Assembly: GCA_040389005.1 (NCBI GenBank)
Contig: JAZKAS010000032.1
Coordinates: 1-59,747 of the forward strand
From: JAGOUN01 sp040389005
GTDB taxonomy: Bacteria; Pseudomonadota; Gammaproteobacteria; JAGOUN01
Direction of reading: 5' to 3'
Length of the DNA stretch: 59,747 nucleotides
The notes beneath the pieces were generated by a model. The model saw only the letters and a list, made by a program, of their open reading frames with translations. It ran no database searches and was not told the origin of the DNA. A program made the translations under genes and the position numbers. Positions 9,240-17,693 of the stretch are shown in pieces (position 1 is the first letter of the stretch; every line of letters starts with the position of its first letter).

Positions 9240-10286
9240 TTAACTCAGCGTTGACATATCAATAACAAAACGATATTTCACATCATTATTAACAATTCTG
9301 TCATAAGCCTCATTCACATCGCTCATCGCAATCAATTCAATATCGGCAGTAATATGATGCTTAGCGCAAAACTCCAACATTTCTTGAGTTTCTTTCACTC
9401 CACCAATAAGCGAGCCCGCCATGGTTCGACGTTTAAAAATAAAATTTCCCATATAAGCAGGCGGATGATTTTCGCTAGGCAAACCCACAAAGACAATCGC
9501 CCCATCACGTTTTAATAAAGTAATATAAGGATCTAGATTATGCGGCGCTGCTACGGTGCTTAAAATAAAACTAAATTGATTGTTTTGAGCCTGCATCGCA
9601 GCTGCATTTTTTGAAATAACAACCTCATCTGCGCCCAAGTTTTTTGCTTCAGCGACTTTGTTTTCGGAGGTCGTAAACACAACGACATGCGCCCCCATTG
9701 CCTTAGCAATTTTTACCGCCACATGACCCAATCCACCAATACCAATAATCCCCACACGATCACCCGCTTTCACGTTCCAGTGCCGCATCGGTGAATAAAC
9801 CGTAATACCCGCGCATAACAATGGTGCTGTTTTTGCAAGATTCATACCCGCAGGAATTGATAAAACAAAATGCTCATCAACAACAATATGTTTTGCATAA
9901 CCACCATACGTCATACGATTAAAACGTTCTGAGTGTGAGTTATAAGTGAAAATGGATTTATCGCAATATTGTTCCAACCCATCCGAGCATTCGCCACAAT
10001 GCTGACATGAGCCCACCAAACAACCAACGCCGACAATATCACCTTGTTTAAATTTTTTAACCATGGCACCCACTTCACGCACACGACCAAGAATTTCGTG
10101 GCCAGGCACCATAGGATAATTAGCGCCTTTCCATTCGTTGCGCGCACTATGCACATCTGAGTGGCAAATACCGCAATATAAAATATCAATTGCCACTTCA
10201 TTTTCTTTGATAGCAGGATAATCAAAGCTAAAGGGTTTTAATGGTTCCGTTGAATTATATGCGGCGTATGCAGATGTTTTTAACAT
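9240..10286 (-). CDS. NAD(P)-dependent zinc alcohol dehydrogenase, CAD/YahK type
   Basis: 348-residue medium-chain dehydrogenase. It probably reduces aldehydes to alcohols with NADPH. Catalytic zinc ligands are seen in CGICHSD (C41) and PGHE (H63, E64). The structural zinc loop has C94, C97, C100 and C108. The Rossmann motif GIGGLGHVAVKIAKAMG lies near residue 180. The sequence pattern (CHSDVH, GGYAKHIVVDE) fits the cinnamyl-alcohol dehydrogenase-like YahK/AdhC branch. AAGGA is placed nine bases before the ATG. It stands alone, with the divergent 10418 gene to its right. The physiological substrate cannot be read from sequence. Confidence 0.93.
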   Translation of the reverse strand: MLKTSAYAAYNSTEPLKPFSFDYPAIKENEVAIDILYCGICHSDVHSARNEWKGANYPMVPGHEILGRVREVGAMVKKFKQGDIVGVGCLVGSCQHCGECSDGLEQYCDKSIFTYNSHSERFNRMTYGGYAKHIVVDEHFVLSIPAGMNLAKTAPLLCAGITVYSPMRHWNVKAGDRVGIIGIGGLGHVAVKIAKAMGAHVVVFTTSENKVAEAKNLGADEVVISKNAAAMQAQNNQFSFILSTVAAPHNLDPYITLLKRDGAIVFVGLPSENHPPAYMGNFIFKRRTMAGSLIGGVKETQEMLEFCAKHHITADIELIAMSDVNEAYDRIVNNDVKYRFVIDMSTLS

Positions 10287-10417
10287 AATAAAATATCCTT
10301 AAAAAGAGAAATTATACTTAAGAGAGCTGAGTTTATCTAGTCAGTCATTCATTAAATTGATATAGCTTGATCAGATAGGTACAATAAAAGTTTCTATCAT
10401 TAAACATTTAAAAAAAT

Positions 10418-11851
10418 ATGTTTTTAAAATCTAAGCTTTTACCTATCACAACAAAAATAAAAGGCCCATTACGTATCGCCGTCGTTGGAGCTGCAGGAAA
10501 TGTAGGAAATCATATCTCATCGCTACTTGTAAATGCACTGAGCATCTACTATCAAGATAATAATCGTGTGCAGGCTACAAATCTTTTAGGCCGATATTCC
10601 AGAAGCTTTATTAAAGCTGAAAAGCTCAATGGATTATTGTCAAAAAATTTACAAAACTTCTCCTTAAATAATGCATCTCATTCTCTACCTATTGAACTTG
10701 ATCTAATTCTGAATAACTCCAACCACCATGCCTCTAGTTCTTATCAATTCCGTAATGCGATAGGTTTTGGTTTTCACCCTGCCGTAGAAGATGAAATCCC
10801 AGGTGTAAATTCACGAATTGAAGTGCCAAAAGCAGATTTAAACAAACTTGGCGTGCGTATTATTGAAAATATTTATGAATGCACCCCAGGGTATCATTTA
10901 GTTATCTCCGTCGTTACTGAACAAGCCTTAAGAAATGATGATTTTTGTTTGCGTCTCGGTCATATTGTCCATGAACAGGGTCAGCTTGCTTTATCAATGA
11001 ATGGCATTCCCCCTTATTTTTTAGAACTTTTTGACGACGCCATCATTAAAAATATTCCCAACTCTGATCTTTCGATTAATCGCACAGAATCAGGAAAGAA
11101 TGTTTTACAATTGCTGGGAGGCGTTAATAAGTTAATTGGGGTTGTANNNNNNNNNNAGAAGGTGATATCGCTTGTTATTGCTGAGTATTCTCGTGAGTTG
11201 CAAACACCTTGGGCACCCTTGCCTTTGCCAGAGTTATGTCCAGCTGATATTGCGAAAATTGCAGAGAGAGAACGACTTCAAATCGAGAGAATAAATAAAC
11301 GCGTTAATTTTACTTCATTGCTTGTACGTCCTGGGCATGATTCTGATAGTACACAACAAATTAACACGACAGAAGGCAGCTTTCATATTACCAAATCAGC
11401 TAAAATACGTAGCAAATGTAAGCTTGGCTCAAGAAAAGTAAATATGAATGATATTTCTCTCAAAGCAATATCGTCTGATTTTTTTCAAACTCTAGGGATT
11501 TGTATTGGGCTAGGAACTAGTATAGAACTTTTTCTTGAAGATGCTATTTTACAAAAATTAGCTGTTAATTTTATTTTAAATCCCATCTCAGCATTATGTC
11601 CACAAAGTATTGGTATTTTAATTAACACCGCAAATATAAAAGCGTTAATGCTCAAATTAAATGATCAATTCTGCTTTATGGTAACACAAGTATTAGGTCT
11701 ACGAGGAGACATTCTCTATAAAGGGGAACTCTTCATCACAGATCGCCTAGCTTTATCTGCTGCACACGTTGCTTCTACAGGGCAAAGCGTAAAAGCCAGA
11801 CGCCGTATAGAATTTACGCACATTTTTAGATTTAGTTTTACTCATTGCTAA
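10418..11851 (+). CDS. Ketopantoate-reductase-like (ApbA/PanE) protein, interrupted by gap and frameshift
   Basis: The frame encodes an N-terminal Rossmann segment (RIAVVGAAGNVGNHIS, residues 19-34), then elements that resemble the ApbA/PanE fold: LVISVVTEQAL, a NGIP segment (SMNGIPPYF) and LLGGVNKLIG just before the gap. After the N run an ApbA C-domain-like helix set appears (KLAVNFILNPISAL). The frame then runs out of homology-like sequence and stops at 11851, while the +1 frame opens at 11811 and continues to 12371. So this is probably the first part of one longer gene. True ketopantoate reductases are about 300 residues. This one has large insertions, so its substrate is unknown. The 10-N gap at 11147-11156 makes the middle uncertain. 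Confidence 0.55.
   Translation: MFLKSKLLPITTKIKGPLRIAVVGAAGNVGNHISSLLVNALSIYYQDNNRVQATNLLGRYSRSFIKAEKLNGLLSKNLQNFSLNNASHSLPIELDLILNNSNHHASSSYQFRNAIGFGFHPAVEDEIPGVNSRIEVPKADLNKLGVRIIENIYECTPGYHLVISVVTEQALRNDDFCLRLGHIVHEQGQLALSMNGIPPYFLELFDDAIIKNIPNSDLSINRTESGKNVLQLLGGVNKLIGVVXXXXKVISLVIAEYSRELQTPWAPLPLPELCPADIAKIAERERLQIERINKRVNFTSLLVRPGHDSDSTQQINTTEGSFHITKSAKIRSKCKLGSRKVNMNDISLKAISSDFFQTLGICIGLGTSIELFLEDAILQKLAVNFILNPISALCPQSIGILINTANIKALMLKLNDQFCFMVTQVLGLRGDILYKGELFITDRLALSAAHVASTGQSVKARRRIEFTHIFRFSFTHC
11147..11156. other. Assembly gap (10 N)
   Basis: Ten undetermined bases inside the ApbA/PanE-like gene. The reading frame happens to stay open across it, but the true gap length is unknown. 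Confidence 0.95.
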
Positions 11852-12371
11852 TAAAAAACAACTATCTTCAGTTCGATCTCAATTAGAAATCACAATTCGA
11901 CTTTTTGATCTTTTTAAAAATATATATGATTACTTAGAAGCATACTCCAAAGATCGCTCACAACCGATTGATGAACAACTTAACACAATATCCGCCGCAC
12001 TGTACGTACTTGCGGAAGAATCAGAAGCAATAGAAAAAGTTCAAAATCCCGTGTTAGAAAATGTTATCACAACTCGAGAACTCATTACTCAAATTTCTTT
12101 AAGCAATCAGCTGGCTTTTTTAACAGAAGCCAATAATCATCTGCAGTCATTAATGTCTAATCTTGCCAACTATCAAAGCTTTCAAACCATGCTGAGCAAG
12201 TTACCTGTAACAAGAGAATCTGCTATAGAAAATAAATTACAAACACTAAAAAAAGGATTAATAACGACTGAGCAGCAGGTTAGCGCACTGCTTAATCAAC
12301 CAGCAGCGCTTTATCACGATCGTCAGAATTTTAGTGATAACGAACAAGATATAAAACGCCCAAGGAAGTAA
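11811..12371 (+). CDS. C-terminal part of the ApbA/PanE-like gene in a shifted frame
   Basis: The frame opens right after a TAG at 11808-11810 and runs without a stop for 186 codons. It first encodes a hydrophobic helix (TFLDLVLLIANKKQ) that suits the end of the preceding ApbA-like C domain, then a long helical, coiled-coil-like tail ending in a basic KRPRK. No start with a ribosome-binding site is visible near 11811. The first ATG-like start inside it (GTG 12051) lies mid-helix. This supports a one-base frameshift around 11810-11816 in one gene, either real (a pseudogene) or an assembly error. Confidence 0.5.
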   Translation, partial: NLRTFLDLVLLIANKKQLSSVRSQLEITIRLFDLFKNIYDYLEAYSKDRSQPIDEQLNTISAALYVLAEESEAIEKVQNPVLENVITTRELITQISLSNQLAFLTEANNHLQSLMSNLANYQSFQTMLSKLPVTRESAIENKLQTLKKGLITTEQQVSALLNQPAALYHDRQNFSDNEQDIKRPRK

Positions 12372-12480
12372 AGGCGCAGCTTTATTGACAAAAGCCAATA
12401 GAATATTACATTACTACTTTTTATGCGCAAGCTGTTTGGTTGTCAACTATTATTTGTTAACATAAAATTTTTTAAGAACC

Positions 12481-12621
12481 ATGTCTGTATGGGTGCCATG
12501 GCAACCTTTATTCTCAACCCATTTGCCTGAATTAGATTTTTTTGTTAGTCAACTTTTTGAAATATTATTTAATCAAGCATTAACCGATGCAGTAGTTGAG
12601 GCTTCTCGGCAGCGGTTATAA
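12481..12621 (+). CDS. Small 46-residue ORF of uncertain reality
   Basis: ATG 12481 opens a 46-codon frame (MSVWVPWQPLFS at its start) ending at 12621, which overlaps the end of the minus-strand gene at 12616 by six bases. No clear ribosome-binding site is seen. It may be a gene fragment or noise. Confidence 0.15.
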   Translation: MSVWVPWQPLFSTHLPELDFFVSQLFEILFNQALTDAVVEASRQRL

Positions 12622-13518
12622 AATTTGTCTCAGCGTTTTCGCAGAAGCTCCTTCCGGATCTTTACGGGCACGCCGGGTCATATTTTCAATAACTTTTCCG
12701 TGTGAACTAAAAGAAAAAAGAAGCAATCGTGCGATCAAACCACCGCGATTTTCACGGTATACTTGAGCGATATCGTCTATGTCGCTTACACAATTAATCT
12801 CCCCATCATCTCTGTTTAACGTTTCTTTTTTCTTGGAGCGAATAATCAAAGCACCCTCTGTATAAACACAAAGTTCTCGGCACGGTGGATTTAAAATAAG
12901 TTGAGATGGATGCCTATCCATTATTTGATAGTATTGCCTATTCACAGGAATACAGGCATCAACTTCTACACGAGCCTCTGGAGGAATACGTCTGAATCTC
13001 GGCGCTTTTTGAATGCACGATTCATGAAAAAAATAATCTAAGGTAAAATCTTCTCTTATATGCTCAAATAACGCAATTATATATTCATGTTCTGCATCAG
13101 AAGTACTATAGGATGCCTCAATAAAATGCAAGTTATTAAGAAGACCTATATCATTTATTTCAGACCCTGCATAATTCAAAATCAAATAATTATTTTCTGA
13201 AGGATATAATCTTCGAACTTCCGCAGATGACATCATATCCCCTGGCACAACAAGAAACTGGATGGTTTGGAAATTTTTGATTGCTTGATCAATCCGTTTT
13301 TTTGCGCGATTAAATGACGCCTTACCCTGAAAAGACGGCCGTGAACCCCAAACTTCATTCAGCACGATAGTCATTTCTGTTACATGCATCCCTTTGAGCT
13401 TTTCTATTAACCTTTGAATACCTTTTATGACACGCCATTCACAGTCCAGTGGCGCACTATCAATATCGCAGAGACCCGTAATATGCAAGTTAAACATTTC
13501 TATTTGGCCTAGTATCAT
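12616..13518 (-). CDS. Unknown protein, effector-like
   Basis: 300-residue protein with no recognised family. It appears soluble, with no signal peptide or membrane segment. Mixed alpha/beta composition is suggested by alternating hydrophobic stretches (MTIVLNEVWGSRP, FLVVPGDMM, NYLILNYAGSEIND). A nitrilase-like or hydrolase-like fold crossed my mind from the repeated short beta strands, but no catalytic triad can be pointed to. The C-terminus is basic (RRARKDPEGASAKTLRQIL). The gene is isolated in the accessory stretch and read leftward, with about 190 bases of apparently empty DNA on its right. Confidence 0.55.
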   Translation of the reverse strand: MILGQIEMFNLHITGLCDIDSAPLDCEWRVIKGIQRLIEKLKGMHVTEMTIVLNEVWGSRPSFQGKASFNRAKKRIDQAIKNFQTIQFLVVPGDMMSSAEVRRLYPSENNYLILNYAGSEINDIGLLNNLHFIEASYSTSDAEHEYIIALFEHIREDFTLDYFFHESCIQKAPRFRRIPPEARVEVDACIPVNRQYYQIMDRHPSQLILNPPCRELCVYTEGALIIRSKKKETLNRDDGEINCVSDIDDIAQVYRENRGGLIARLLLFSFSSHGKVIENMTRRARKDPEGASAKTLRQIL

Positions 13519-13712
13519 TCTTATGATTATTTTAAAGAAAATTCTTCATGCTTAACAGAGAAAAATTTAAAATTTTGCCATTTTATAATGGGGCGGTCAT
13601 TATACACTGGAACTGAAGCAAAGCCGTTTAAATCAGTTTATGACTCCTATACTTGATTTTTTCTTTTATATTGCTATATTTTATCCAAATCAATAAGAAT
13701 AAAAGTTAAAAT

Positions 13713-13946
13713 ATGAAAAAAAATATTTCAAAATATGCATGTAAGCTAATTGTTTATATCGGCTATATGTCGCTAGCTTCATTTACAGCACTAAGACCAT
13801 CAGTTTCTATTGCTTGTGGAGCATATAGCACTGAAGCAGAATGTAATTCATGTATGAGCGGGTACCCCGGGATGAGCTCTTGTAATACTTATCAAAATTG
13901 CTGCTCTCAGTCGAGCAATGGAAGCTGGACCCCTCCTTCCTCATAA
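13713..13946 (+). CDS. Small secreted cysteine-rich protein
   Basis: 77-residue ORF with a basic N-terminus and a hydrophobic stretch (about 9-36) that looks like a signal peptide ending near SIA. The mature part of about 42 residues holds six cysteines (one just after the signal, EAEC, NSC, SSC and a CC pair), plus many Ser, Gly and Asn, and ends TPPSS. Such a pattern implies disulphide bonding after export. No homologue is recognised. It lies about 100 bases before another secreted protein in the same direction. An export substrate or toxin-like peptide is possible. Confidence 0.5.
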   Translation: MKKNISKYACKLIVYIGYMSLASFTALRPSVSIACGAYSTEAECNSCMSGYPGMSSCNTYQNCCSQSSNGSWTPPSS

Positions 13947-13975
13947 AACTAAAAATATTCCAGAAAGTATCACTA

Positions 13976-13998
13976 CTTGACAAATGAGTGTGGCTTTT
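13976..13998. repeat. 23-bp repeat, copy 1
   Basis: ACTTGACAAATGAGTGTGGC plus TTT, matched with one difference at 23478-23500 directly after the ISAs1 transposase relic. It may be a piece of an insertion-sequence end. The TTGACA it contains could also act as a -35 element for the gene at 14050. Confidence 0.45.
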
Positions 13999-14049
13999 GA
14001 CACGATGGGCAGGGTTTGTTTCTTAATCTATTAAAAAGGGAGTTAAAAA

Positions 14050-14697
14050 ATGTTTGGTCTTAAGCAAAAAACTTTACTAGCGCTTCTCTTGGGTGTTTCT
14101 CAATTAGGAGTATGGCACATTGCTGATGCGTACATTGATACAACTTCTCGTATCTTAATATTTCAATCAAAAGCGACTATGTTAGGCAAATTAACTACTA
14201 GCAGCGCTAGCGCATTAGAAAACGCGGATGCTATTTGTAGCCAAGATGCTCATTGCCTTTCTCATAACTGCGTTGCAATGATAGCCTACCCTGGAGTCCG
14301 TCAGCCGGCTGTAGACGGCAAGCAAGATGCTATTGGCTGGGTGCTTTTTGCTGATAAGCCCTACGTGAATATCTATGGCCAAACTGTGGGCACCACCAAT
14401 CATAATGGTGTTTTTAATTTTAATCTTAAAAACCTTGATTACGCTGTGATCAAAGAAAGCTCCGATACTGCTTGGACTGGGTTTTACACAGATTGGACTG
14501 TATCTGCTAGCAATTGCTCCAACTGGACCAGGGATTGGGAAAATCGTGATGACGACGATAAGTGTAATGCAACTGCTGGAGATGTCAAAAGTATATCTAG
14601 CACAATGCTAAGTGTAAAAAATGCTAGCTGTGGCGGTTATACAAAGCGTTCGCTGTATTGTGTAAACACATCACCCATTACAGATTCTACTGTTTAA
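14050..14697 (+). CDS. Secreted DUF1554-like (Leptospira-type surface) protein
   Basis: 215-residue protein with signal peptide (1-27, ending ADA). The mature part matches the DUF1554 pattern found in surface or secreted proteins: ADAICSQDA early, a central block on a surface-loop core, AWTGFYTDW, SNCSNWT, and the final SCGGYTKRSLYCVN, with cysteines that probably pair. The domain is related to the C-type-lectin/endostatin-like fold. AAGGGAG lies seven bases before the ATG. It probably acts at or beyond the cell surface. A perfect 13-bp stem (14713-14756) separates it from the convergent gene. Confidence 0.7.
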   Translation: MFGLKQKTLLALLLGVSQLGVWHIADAYIDTTSRILIFQSKATMLGKLTTSSASALENADAICSQDAHCLSHNCVAMIAYPGVRQPAVDGKQDAIGWVLFADKPYVNIYGQTVGTTNHNGVFNFNLKNLDYAVIKESSDTAWTGFYTDWTVSASNCSNWTRDWENRDDDDKCNATAGDVKSISSTMLSVKNASCGGYTKRSLYCVNTSPITDSTV

Positions 14698-14712
14698 CGG
14701 GTATTGTTTTGA

Positions 14713-14756
14713 ATCTCTTTCCAAATGCTTGGCCAGTATAGCGTTTGGAAAGAGAT
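14713..14756. terminator. Bidirectional terminator-like hairpin
   Basis: ATCTCTTTCCAAA (14713-14725) pairs perfectly with TTTGGAAAGAGAT (14744-14756) around an 18-base loop, between two convergent genes. There is no strong T tract on either side. Confidence 0.6.
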
Positions 14757-14771
14757 CCATTTAAAGATAGA

Positions 14772-15413
14772 TTATTTTGAGCTAAATTCCTCATGCTCAA
14801 CAGGCAAAACTGCAGAATTTTGCAATTTTATATACCACCCCACTGGCTGAGTGTATTTGATGACGTTTTCGCCATCAGAATTACCAATCAATTTAAGCGA
14901 TACTTCTCTAGGTTTGGCAGAATATTCAAACTGCATTGTATATCGCGCATGCACGTGTTTAGGTGTTTCACCCGCTTTTTGTAATACAAAATTATAATAA
15001 CCGCTGATCACGCCCTCACCACATCCGGCCAAAGTAGTACCACCTGTCATCGGCACTTTGCTCATCACAGGATTCTCTTGCAAAAAGTTAATAAAATAAT
15101 CATAAATACCCTGAGTCCCCACACGGGAAACCTGACTCACCGTCGGCAATAAAACAGCATCTGGCGCATAACTTGATAATGTAAAATAAGCCGCGGCAAC
15201 ATTCGCTGAGGAGTAACCTTTTGGCCCTTTCGGACTATGTTTATAGGCATTTTTACCCCATTGCTTAATGGCGGCTAGCCCAATTTCTGTCGTAAACTGA
15301 GGCGCATCAGCAGGACAACTCATAGCGGCATTAGCCGATGATGCGAAGGCATTTGTATTATACCCAGCAAGAATAAAGCTCATAAAGCTTGTCAGAATTA
15401 ACAATTTTTTCAT
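14772..15413 (-). CDS. Secreted NTF2-like (CaMKII-association/DUF4440 type) protein
   Basis: 213 residues from the ATG at 15413, chosen because AGGAG lies seven bases upstream and the protein then begins MKKLLIL with a signal peptide (ending NAFA). The middle shows the SnoaL/NTF2-like pattern: VAAAYFTLSSYAPDAVLLPT, then GTQGIYDYFINFLQENP, as in the CaMKII association-domain family used by bacterial periplasmic proteins. The later half is beta-rich (HVHARYTMQFEY). Ligand or enzymatic role is unknown. It is alone on the minus strand between the DUF1554-like gene and the divergent DUF1489 gene. Confidence 0.72.
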   Translation of the reverse strand: MKKLLILTSFMSFILAGYNTNAFASSANAAMSCPADAPQFTTEIGLAAIKQWGKNAYKHSPKGPKGYSSANVAAAYFTLSSYAPDAVLLPTVSQVSRVGTQGIYDYFINFLQENPVMSKVPMTGGTTLAGCGEGVISGYYNFVLQKAGETPKHVHARYTMQFEYSAKPREVSLKLIGNSDGENVIKYTQPVGWYIKLQNSAVLPVEHEEFSSK

Positions 15414-15539
15414 AGCAACTCCTTTTCTATTAATAATCAATCAACTTTATCATTGCTTTTATTAAAAATAATTGCAAATAAATATTTTGACACCCTAAGA
15501 AATTCTTTTAAACTTCTCTTTTAACAAAGGTACCTGACC

Positions 15540-15950
15540 ATGAGCACACGACTTCATCTCATCAAACTCGCCGTCGGGCCAAGTTCACTCGAAGACCTTA
15601 GAGATTGGCAAACTAAAAATGTCCGCAAGAAAGAACTCATCCATATCACACGAAACTTTCCTAAACGCGCTCAAGAAATTCTGAATGGCGGTTCCATTTA
15701 TTGGGTCATTAAGGGCGTTATCGTGGGCCGCAACCCTATTCTTGATTTAAGACGAATGATGTATGGCGATCAGCCCCATTGCGGAATTATTTACAGCCCC
15801 GAACTTGTGCGCGTATCCCCTAAACCACGACGCCCTTTTCAAGGTTGGCGGTATTTTGAAAATGCAGACATACCCGCAGATCTTGATGAAGATGCCAGCC
15901 AAATGTCTGAAGAAATGCTCAATGCATTGGACGAGCTGGGATTGCTTTAA
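15540..15950 (+). CDS. DUF1489 family protein
   Basis: 136-residue cytoplasmic protein that matches DUF1489: HLIKLAVGPSSLEDLRDWQ at the start, PKRAQEILNGGSIYWVIKG in the middle and PFQGWRYFENADIPADL near the end. The family is common in Alphaproteobacteria and sporadic in Gammaproteobacteria, and its function is unknown. The gene begins at ATG 15540. It is followed by about 100 bases and then the BON lipoprotein in the same direction. Confidence 0.83.
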   Translation: MSTRLHLIKLAVGPSSLEDLRDWQTKNVRKKELIHITRNFPKRAQEILNGGSIYWVIKGVIVGRNPILDLRRMMYGDQPHCGIIYSPELVRVSPKPRRPFQGWRYFENADIPADLDEDASQMSEEMLNALDELGLL

Positions 15951-16052
15951 CCTTGTATCTTTAAATTTTTATGAAACTCGTATCACAGAATATCAAACAT
16001 GTGTAACATTAAACACGGATACATAAGATAACGAGTTTTTATGGAGGTCATT

Positions 16053-16394
16053 ATGAAAAAAACAAATCTTTACACATGCCTTTGCATAGCCTTGCTGAGT
16101 ACCGCAATGCTTTCTTGCTCAACGAATGCACAAGATGTCGGCGCTAGCATTGATCATGCAGCATCAGCAACGGGCCGCGCTATTGACGACTCTGCAATTA
16201 CAACCGACATTAAAGCAAAGTATTTAGCAAATACTGACTTAAAATCTCTAAGAATTAGTGTCACTACCGTTAAGGGAATTGTTACTTTGCAAGGCAGCGT
16301 GGATCAAGTATCACAGTATCAACTTGCGGTACAAATTGCTAAAAAATCCGATGGCGTAATCAGCGTTAACGCAAATCAATTAGTCGTGACCTAG
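16053..16394 (+). CDS. BON-domain lipoprotein (OsmY-like)
   Basis: 113-residue exported protein. The start at ATG 16053 is preferred because GGAGG (16043-16047) precedes it. An upstream in-frame ATG at 16041 would itself lie across that site. The N-terminal signal ends in a lipobox-like LSTAMLSC, so it is probably a lipoprotein. The rest is one BON domain (about 45-113): DSAITTDIKAKYLA, LRISVTTVKGIVTLQGSVDQ and GVISVNANQLVV. BON domains bind phospholipid surfaces, and OsmY relatives are stress-induced periplasmic proteins. A probable terminator follows. Confidence 0.85.
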   Translation: MKKTNLYTCLCIALLSTAMLSCSTNAQDVGASIDHAASATGRAIDDSAITTDIKAKYLANTDLKSLRISVTTVKGIVTLQGSVDQVSQYQLAVQIAKKSDGVISVNANQLVVT

Positions 16395-16406
16395 CAATCA
16401 AAGAGA

Positions 16407-16450
16407 TCAGGCTTGATTGATTTTCTTTCGATCAATCGAGTCTGACATTT
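16407..16450 (+). terminator. Rho-independent-like terminator after BON gene
   Basis: TCAGGCTTGATTGA (16407-16420) pairs with TCAATCGAGTCTGA (16432-16445), with two G-U pairs, followed by CATTTTTGA. It lies between the BON gene and the convergent ankyrin gene. Confidence 0.6.
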
Positions 16451-16467
16451 TTGATGTATTATCATTT

Positions 16468-17676
16468 TTAAGCGACAGGCGCACATTCACGTCTAGCCCT
16501 TTTTTTAGAAGCCTTTTTTTGATGAAAAAGAAGATTGCCATTGTCAGCTACCTCACTACTCGCATTAGATGAGGAAACCTTTTCCCATTCCTTTTGTAGT
16601 TCAGCGATATTTTTTATTTGAAGCAAAAGCCGAGGTTTATAATCGTCAGAAAAAAGAAATAGCTTATAAATTTCAACCATAGACTTGAGATTTAAAATTT
16701 TTTCCAGCTCACCTTTTAAAGAATCAAGTAACTCATCACCCCAAAGCAAGCAAAAAGAATGTTTTATGGGATCAACTAAATGATCAAGCTTTTCCGCAAG
16801 AGATGCGATTGCTTTTTGAATATACTTAAACGCATAATACATCAACTGACGCTTGTTTTCGCCAGTCTCATTACCTCTATTTAATTCATAAAATTTCTTT
16901 GCATGCCGCGGAAATTCTTTAATATAATCTTCAAACTTCAAAGCATCGATTTTTTTATCACCCAAATATCGGCAATATTTTTCAAACGCAAGACTTTTGA
17001 AACAAACTTGATCATCAGAATGATCAGATTTATTACGTAAACCTTTTTTAATAGCATGATAATTTTTTTTTAAGATGTCATTATTGTCATCAGAATTATC
17101 AACCTCATTGCGCAAACGTTTATTAATAGCATGATCAATTTTTGTTAAGAAATTATTGCCAAGTTCCAAAAGACTAGCATTACTTCTTTCGCCACTATTA
17201 GACTGATTGCTAACATTTAAAACTACCTCTCTAATCTCTTCACGCGAAAGCTCTTGGCAATCAGAAAACAATAATGCAATCAAGTCAACATTGCGATGGG
17301 CACATGCAAGCAAATAAGGAGATTCGCCTATCTTGTTTTCTTCTTTTGGATCAGCGCCATGCCCATATAATAATCTCGCAACACGTGTATGATTTTCTCT
17401 GCACGCTACTGTAAGAGCCGTATCTCCACTATATTTATCTTTTAACAAAAGCTCTAGATCCACCTTAGACAAAAAAAACTCTATCACCTCATAATGCCCA
17501 AATTTAGATGCAGCTAAAAATGCCAAATAGCATTGGTTTTCATAGGATTTTTCGCCAAGAAGTTTTCCGGAAAAATCATATATGTTATCATTCATAAATC
17601 GCAAAACTTTTTTACAAATATCTGTATAACCTTTTTTTGCAGCTAAAACCAAAAAGGTTTCATGCTTTTTATTCAC
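16468..17676 (-). CDS. Ankyrin-repeat protein, effector-like
   Basis: 402 residues from a GTG at 17676. About four ankyrin repeats fill residues 1-140: HETFLVLAAKKGYTDI, YLAFLAASKFGHYEVIEFFL, DTALTVACRENHTRVARLLYGHGADP and ESPYLLACAHRNVDLIALLF. A middle zone holds two imperfect copies of an HAIxK(R/G)LRN...DNSDD-like unit (about 180-225). The C-terminal half is helical, and the end is very basic (KKASKKRARRE), like a nuclear-localisation signal. No ribosome-binding site precedes the GTG, and the frame is open upstream through 17700, so it may be the 3' half of a gene that includes the 17694-18764 ORF. Ankyrin proteins of intracellular bacteria are often secreted into hosts, which is inferred here. 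Confidence 0.7.
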   Translation of the reverse strand: MNKKHETFLVLAAKKGYTDICKKVLRFMNDNIYDFSGKLLGEKSYENQCYLAFLAASKFGHYEVIEFFLSKVDLELLLKDKYSGDTALTVACRENHTRVARLLYGHGADPKEENKIGESPYLLACAHRNVDLIALLFSDCQELSREEIREVVLNVSNQSNSGERSNASLLELGNNFLTKIDHAINKRLRNEVDNSDDNNDILKKNYHAIKKGLRNKSDHSDDQVCFKSLAFEKYCRYLGDKKIDALKFEDYIKEFPRHAKKFYELNRGNETGENKRQLMYYAFKYIQKAIASLAEKLDHLVDPIKHSFCLLWGDELLDSLKGELEKILNLKSMVEIYKLFLFSDDYKPRLLLQIKNIAELQKEWEKVSSSNASSEVADNGNLLFHQKKASKKRARRECAPVA

Positions 17677-17693
17677 AAAAATAAGGTATGGAG

